Below are positions 60,533-64,000 of a DNA stretch of 64,000 nucleotides, one piece after another (within the stretch, counting starts at the first letter, position 1; the number at the start of each line of letters is the position of its first letter). The DNA lies in NCBI RefSeq assembly GCF_043555935.1, contig NZ_JBIGIB010000001.1, positions 62,001-126,000 of the forward strand. The letters run 5' to 3'. The notes beneath the pieces were generated by a model. It saw only the letters and a list, made by a program, of their open reading frames with translations. It searched no databases and had not been told where the DNA came from. A program made the translations under genes and the position numbers. This stretch comes from Pelomonas baiyunensis (GTDB lineage Bacteria > Pseudomonadota > Gammaproteobacteria > Burkholderiales > Burkholderiaceae_C).

Positions 60533-62293
60533 TCAGAAGCTGGTCCAGTCGTCGTCGCCCCCGGCCGCCGGAGCCGCTGGGGTTGCAGCGGCCGCGCGGG
60601 GCGACGGGGATGCGGTGGCCACGGGCGCGGGCGCCGGGGCTTTGGCCGGGGCGCGCGGGGCGGCGGCGGGGCGCATGCTGGGCGCACGGGCGGGCGCGCG
60701 GTGCGCGGTGGGCGCTGCGTGTGGCGCCCGGACCGCGTGGCTCGCCCCATCGGTCGTGCGGAACGCGCCGACGATTTCCACCATCTGCACCGCCTGCTGG
60801 CGCAGGCTCTCGGCCGCCGCGGCGGACTCTTCCACCAGCGCGGCGTTTTGCTGCGTGGCCTGGTCCATCTGCGAGACGGCCTGCTCCATCTGGTTCACGC
60901 CATCGGCCTGCTCGGCGCTGGCGGTGCTGATCTCGCCCACGATGTCGGTCACGCGCTGGATGGCCTGCTCCAGCGACTGCATGGATTGGCCGGCCGTGTC
61001 CACCTGCTGGCTGCCGCGCTCCACCTGCTCCACGCTGTGGGTGATGAGGCTCTTGATTTCCTTGGCCGCCTCGGCGCTGCGCTGCGCCAGCAGGCGCACT
61101 TCGCCGGCCACCACGGCAAAGCCGCGGCCTTGCTCGCCGGCCCGCGCGGCTTCCACCGCGGCGTTCAGGGCGAGGATGTTGGTCTGGAAGGCAATGCCGT
61201 CGATGGTGCCGATGATGTCGCTGATGCGGCGGCTGGATTCGCTGATGCCCCGCATGGTGCTCACCACATCGCCCACCGCGCTGCCGCCCTGGCGCGCGGC
61301 TTCGGAGGCGCTGCGGGCGAGTTGGTCGGCCTGGCGGGCGTTGTCGGCATTGCTGCGCACGGTGGTGGCCAGTTCGGCCATGGTGGCGGCGGTTTGCTGC
61401 AGGGCCGAGGCCTGTTCTTCGGTGCGCTGGCTCAGGTCGGTGTTGCCTTGCGCGATCTGGCTGCTGGCGGTGGACACCGACTCGGCGTTCGCCCGCACCC
61501 GGCCCACGGTTTGCATGAGGCCCTGGCGCATGCGTTCCAGGGCGGCCATCAGCAGCGCAGGCTCATCGGTGCCGCGGGCGTCGATTTCCTGGCGCAGGTC
61601 CCCACCGGCCACCGCATCGGCCACTGCCACCGCCCGGCCCAGCGGCCCGGTGATGGAGCTGATCAGCAGCCGAGAGGCCAGCAAGGCCAGCAGGGCGGCC
61701 GCCACGGCGATGCCGATCACCACGTTGCGCGCGGTCTTGTACGCGGTTTCGGCTTCGCCGCCCGCCTTCTCGGAGCCTTGGGTGTTCAAGGCCACCAGCT
61801 GGTCCAGGATGTCGGATGCCGTCGCAAAGTGCTTGCGGGACTCGCCTTCCAGCAGCGCCCGCGCCTGGTCGGTTTCGTTCTTGCGCGAGTGGGCGTAGAT
61901 CTTCTCGTGCACCGCCATGAACAGCTTCCACTCCGAGAGGAAGTCGTTGTAGAGCTTTTGCTCCTCGGGCGAGCTGATGAGCTTGCTGTAGGCGGCGTTG
62001 TTCTTCTGGAACTCGGCCAGCGCGGCGGCCATGGCCTTTTCTTTGACGGCCATGTCGGCGTCATCGGTGGCCAGCACGTGGCCGTACTCGGCAAGGCGGT
62101 AGTCGGCCGCGTTGTTGTTGATCTGGTTCACGGTGGCCACGCTGGGCAGCCAGTTGGTGGTGATCTCGTTCGTTTCGAAACGCATGCGCTGCATCTGCAC
62201 CAGCGCTGCCGCCGAGATCACGATCAGCAGCAGCAGCATCAACCCCATCGCCGCTGCGAGCCGCGGGCCGATCTTCCATTGCATGGGGTTCAT
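60533..62293 (-). CDS. Methyl-accepting chemotaxis protein
   Basis: 586 residues. Helix 1 (about 8-30), a four-helix-bundle sensor domain of about 150 residues, helix 2 (about 187-210), HAMP, methylation helices and the signalling tip GIAFQTNILALNAAVEAARAG. A Pro/Ala-rich linker leads to the C-terminal pentapeptide DWTSF, an xWxxF tether for CheR/CheB. ATG 62293 is preceded by GGAGG. Ligand unknown. Confidence 0.95.
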   Translation of the reverse strand: MNPMQWKIGPRLAAAMGLMLLLLIVISAAALVQMQRMRFETNEITTNWLPSVATVNQINNNAADYRLAEYGHVLATDDADMAVKEKAMAAALAEFQKNNAAYSKLISSPEEQKLYNDFLSEWKLFMAVHEKIYAHSRKNETDQARALLEGESRKHFATASDILDQLVALNTQGSEKAGGEAETAYKTARNVVIGIAVAAALLALLASRLLISSITGPLGRAVAVADAVAGGDLRQEIDARGTDEPALLMAALERMRQGLMQTVGRVRANAESVSTASSQIAQGNTDLSQRTEEQASALQQTAATMAELATTVRSNADNARQADQLARSASEAARQGGSAVGDVVSTMRGISESSRRISDIIGTIDGIAFQTNILALNAAVEAARAGEQGRGFAVVAGEVRLLAQRSAEAAKEIKSLITHSVEQVERGSQQVDTAGQSMQSLEQAIQRVTDIVGEISTASAEQADGVNQMEQAVSQMDQATQQNAALVEESAAAAESLRQQAVQMVEIVGAFRTTDGASHAVRAPHAAPTAHRAPARAPSMRPAAAPRAPAKAPAPAPVATASPSPRAAAATPAAPAAGGDDDWTSF

Positions 62294-62316
62294 GTCGCCT
62301 CCGTGTGACAAGCGCG

Positions 62317-62335
62317 CCCCGCCACCGTGGCGGGG
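62317..62335. repeat. 8-bp GC hairpin in the MCP leader
   Basis: CCCCGCCA-CCG-TGGCGGGG lies 24 bases before the MCP ATG, within its likely untranslated leader, and about 150 bases after the pirin stop. It could be the end of pirin transcription or occlude MCP translation; neither is certain. Confidence 0.35.
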
Positions 62336-62487
62336 TCAGCTTGGGGCAGAAGTCTGCCGTCGGCGCCTGAAACTGTCACGGCAATGGTGCACGAACGCCT
62401 GGTTTTGATAACGATTGCAGGCATTCCTGCACGAGCGGGGTGCGCCGGGCCTGGCGGCCGGCTCACGCACCGGCCGCAGGGCGCGCT

Positions 62488-63357
62488 TCAGGCCAGCCGG
62501 CCGGCCTGGAAGTCACGCACCGCCTGCACCAGTTCGGCCTCGGTGTTCATCACGAACGGGCCGTACTGCGCGATGGGCTCGCCCAGCGGCTGGCCCGCCA
62601 CTAGCAGGGCACGGGTGGGGGCGTCGCCGGCCTGCAGGCGCACGCCGTCACTGCCGGCGGTGTTGGCCAGCACGGCCATGCGCCCGGCCGGCACGCGGCA
62701 GCCATTGCTCCAGGCCAGCGCACCTTCGTACACGTACACGAACGCGTTGTGTGTGGCCGGCAGCGGCTGCTCGAACACGCCGCCTGCGGGCAGGTGCACG
62801 TCCAGGTACAACGGCTCGGTGACGGGCCGCTGCACTGCGCCGGCCACGCCGTGGCTCTGGCCGGCAATCACACGCACCGTGGCGCCCTGGTGCTCGAACG
62901 TCGGCACGTCCGGCCCCTGCACGTCCTGGTAGGCCGGCGGGCAGAGCTTGTCCTTGGCGGGCAGGTTCAGCCACAGCTGAAAGCCGGCCATGCGGCCTTC
63001 GCGCTGCTCGGGCAGTTCGCTGTGGATGACGCCGCGGCCGGCCGTCATCCATTGCACGCCGCCGTCCGACACCAGGCCTTCATGCCCGGCCGAGTCGCGG
63101 TGGCGGATGCGGCCGTGCAGCATGTAGGTCACGGTCTCGAAGCCGCGGTGCGGGTGGTCGGGGAAGCCGGCGACGTAGTCGTCCGGGTTCTCCGAGCCGA
63201 AGTGGTCCAGCATCAGGAACGGGTCCAGCCGGCGTTGCAGGTCTTGCGTCAACACGCGTTGCAGGCGCACGCCGGCCCCGTCGCTGGTGGGCTGGCCGGC
63301 CACGAGGCGTTCGACCTCGCGGGGGCGGGTCAGGGCAGCGGTGGGGGCGGGGCTCAT
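62488..63357 (-). CDS. Pirin-family protein
   Basis: 289 residues, bicupin. Metal ligands in DHPHRGFE (two His) and VIHSELP (His, Glu) are conserved in the first cupin. Some pirins are quercetin dioxygenases; others affect redox or pyruvate metabolism. It follows the azoreductase gene by 38 bp, probably as one operon responding to quinones or electrophiles. Confidence 0.92.
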   Translation of the reverse strand: MSPAPTAALTRPREVERLVAGQPTSDGAGVRLQRVLTQDLQRRLDPFLMLDHFGSENPDDYVAGFPDHPHRGFETVTYMLHGRIRHRDSAGHEGLVSDGGVQWMTAGRGVIHSELPEQREGRMAGFQLWLNLPAKDKLCPPAYQDVQGPDVPTFEHQGATVRVIAGQSHGVAGAVQRPVTEPLYLDVHLPAGGVFEQPLPATHNAFVYVYEGALAWSNGCRVPAGRMAVLANTAGSDGVRLQAGDAPTRALLVAGQPLGEPIAQYGPFVMNTEAELVQAVRDFQAGRLA

Positions 63358-63395
63358 GGAGGGCTTTCAGTTCAAAAAAGGGCGGGGGTGGCCGC

Positions 63396-64000
63396 TCAGG
63401 CCGTCAGCAGTTCGGTGATCTGAGCGCGGGCTTCGGTCACGCCGCGCTCGGCGGCCTCGGGCCCCATGTTCAGGCCTTCAGCGTAGACGAAGGACACGTC
63501 CGTCATGCCCAGGAAGCCGAGCACCGTGCGCAGGTAGGGCGTGATCTGGTCGGTCGGCTGGTTGCGGTGCACTCCGCCGCGGCTGCTGACGACGTAGACC
63601 TTCTTGCCCGTGACCAGGCCTTCGGCGCCCTGCGGGCCGTACTTGAACGTGACCCCGGCGCGCGCCACCGCGTCGATCCAGTTCTTGAGCTGGGCGCTGA
63701 TGTTGAAGTTGATCATCGGCGCACCGATCACCACCACGTCGGCCGACAGCAGCTCGGCGATCACGCCGTCGTTCAACGCCACGCGGGCGGCTTGGTCGGC
63801 GGTGCGGGCGTCCGCCGGGGTGAACAGCGCGCCCAGCGTGGCTTCGTCCAGCACCGGCAGCGGCTCGGCCGCCAGGTCGCGCACGGTGACGCGGGCGTCC
63901 GGGTGGCGGGCCTGGAGGCCGGCCGTCAGTTCGCGGGCCAGGCGGGTGGACACCGAGCCCTGATCGTCTTGCAGGCGACGGGCGCTGGAATTGATTTGCA
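63396..64000 (-). CDS. azoR: FMN-dependent NADH:quinone/azo reductase (5' end beyond the right edge)
   Basis: The visible 201 residues include the N-terminal flavodoxin-like QINSSARRLQDDQGSVS, the FMN loop PMINFNISAQLKNWIDAVAR and the segment VVSSRGGVH. AzoR reduces quinones and azo dyes by two electrons. The true start lies just outside the window (only the first few residues missing). Likely operon with pirin. Confidence 0.93.
   Translation of the reverse strand, partial: QINSSARRLQDDQGSVSTRLARELTAGLQARHPDARVTVRDLAAEPLPVLDEATLGALFTPADARTADQAARVALNDGVIAELLSADVVVIGAPMINFNISAQLKNWIDAVARAGVTFKYGPQGAEGLVTGKKVYVVSSRGGVHRNQPTDQITPYLRTVLGFLGMTDVSFVYAEGLNMGPEAAERGVTEARAQITELLTA

Noticed and set aside
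62336..62487. Flagellar (sigma-28) promoter for the chemotaxis receptor
   Set aside because: GCCGACGG and an AGTTT are present on the minus strand but only five bases apart instead of about eleven.
1..64000. tRNA, rRNA, transposase, integrase, phage or CRISPR genes
   Set aside because: None seen in any gap or frame; gaps are short apart from 21018-21703.

Overview
The window is about 70 percent GC and densely coded. Short overlapping operons, several large TonB-dependent receptors, a PEP-CTERM protein with a sigma-54 promoter, and the enzyme repertoire suggest a plant-polysaccharide-degrading betaproteobacterium of the Burkholderiales (Roseateles/Mitsuaria/Rubrivivax-like). That placement rests on gene content and codon use, not on any marker gene.

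Layout. 1-3425 (minus): D-galactonate operon dgoD-dgoK-dgoA followed by a secreted GH35 beta-galactosidase that runs off the left edge. 3665-11727 (plus): TonB receptor, tryptophan-halogenase-like flavoprotein, second TonB receptor, periplasmic glycerophosphodiester phosphodiesterase. 11896-13209: lipoprotein SGNH esterase. 13196-18120 (minus): galM, 2,5-dioxovalerate-type aldehyde dehydrogenase, IlvD/Edd pentonate dehydratase, RraA-like aldolase (oxidative pentose pathway). 18393-21017: GH115 alpha-glucuronidase. 21018-21703: gene-free, with a large inverted repeat. 21704-26404: serine hydrolase, zinc metalloprotease, PEP-CTERM protein. 26468-37540 (minus): xylose/xylooligosaccharide operon (hexuronate-type MFS, ROK regulator, GH43, GPH symporter, xylA, xylB, tkt). 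37777-42984 (plus): GH67 alpha-glucuronidase, LacI regulator, uronate dehydrogenase, SMP-30 lactonase. 43043-48004: alpha/beta hydrolase, GntR regulator, large TonB receptor. 48168-51898: ECF sigma/anti-sigma/cupredoxin operon divergent from DUF3034 and periplasmic globin genes. 51987-55628: Liv-type ABC transporter. 55692-64000: ABC exporter, AsmA, DUF1328, an unknown protein, chemotaxis receptor, pirin, azoreductase (cut by the right edge).

How it fits together. Most of 11.8-48 kb reads as a glucuronoxylan utilisation system: outer-membrane uptake (receptor at 44849), deacetylation (SGNH esterase), removal of (4-O-methyl)glucuronic acid (GH67 and GH115), uptake and cleavage of xylooligosaccharides (GPH symporter, GH43), xylose isomerase/xylulokinase/transketolase, and oxidation of free uronate (uronate dehydrogenase, lactonase). 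A shared palindrome close to AAATGGTAGCGCTACCATTT lies in front of the SGNH esterase, GH115, GH67/xyl operon and receptor genes, tying four separate transcription units into one predicted regulon. A different symmetric promoter pair (GCATCC-N18-TAG) links the ECF sigma operon to the DUF3034/globin genes.
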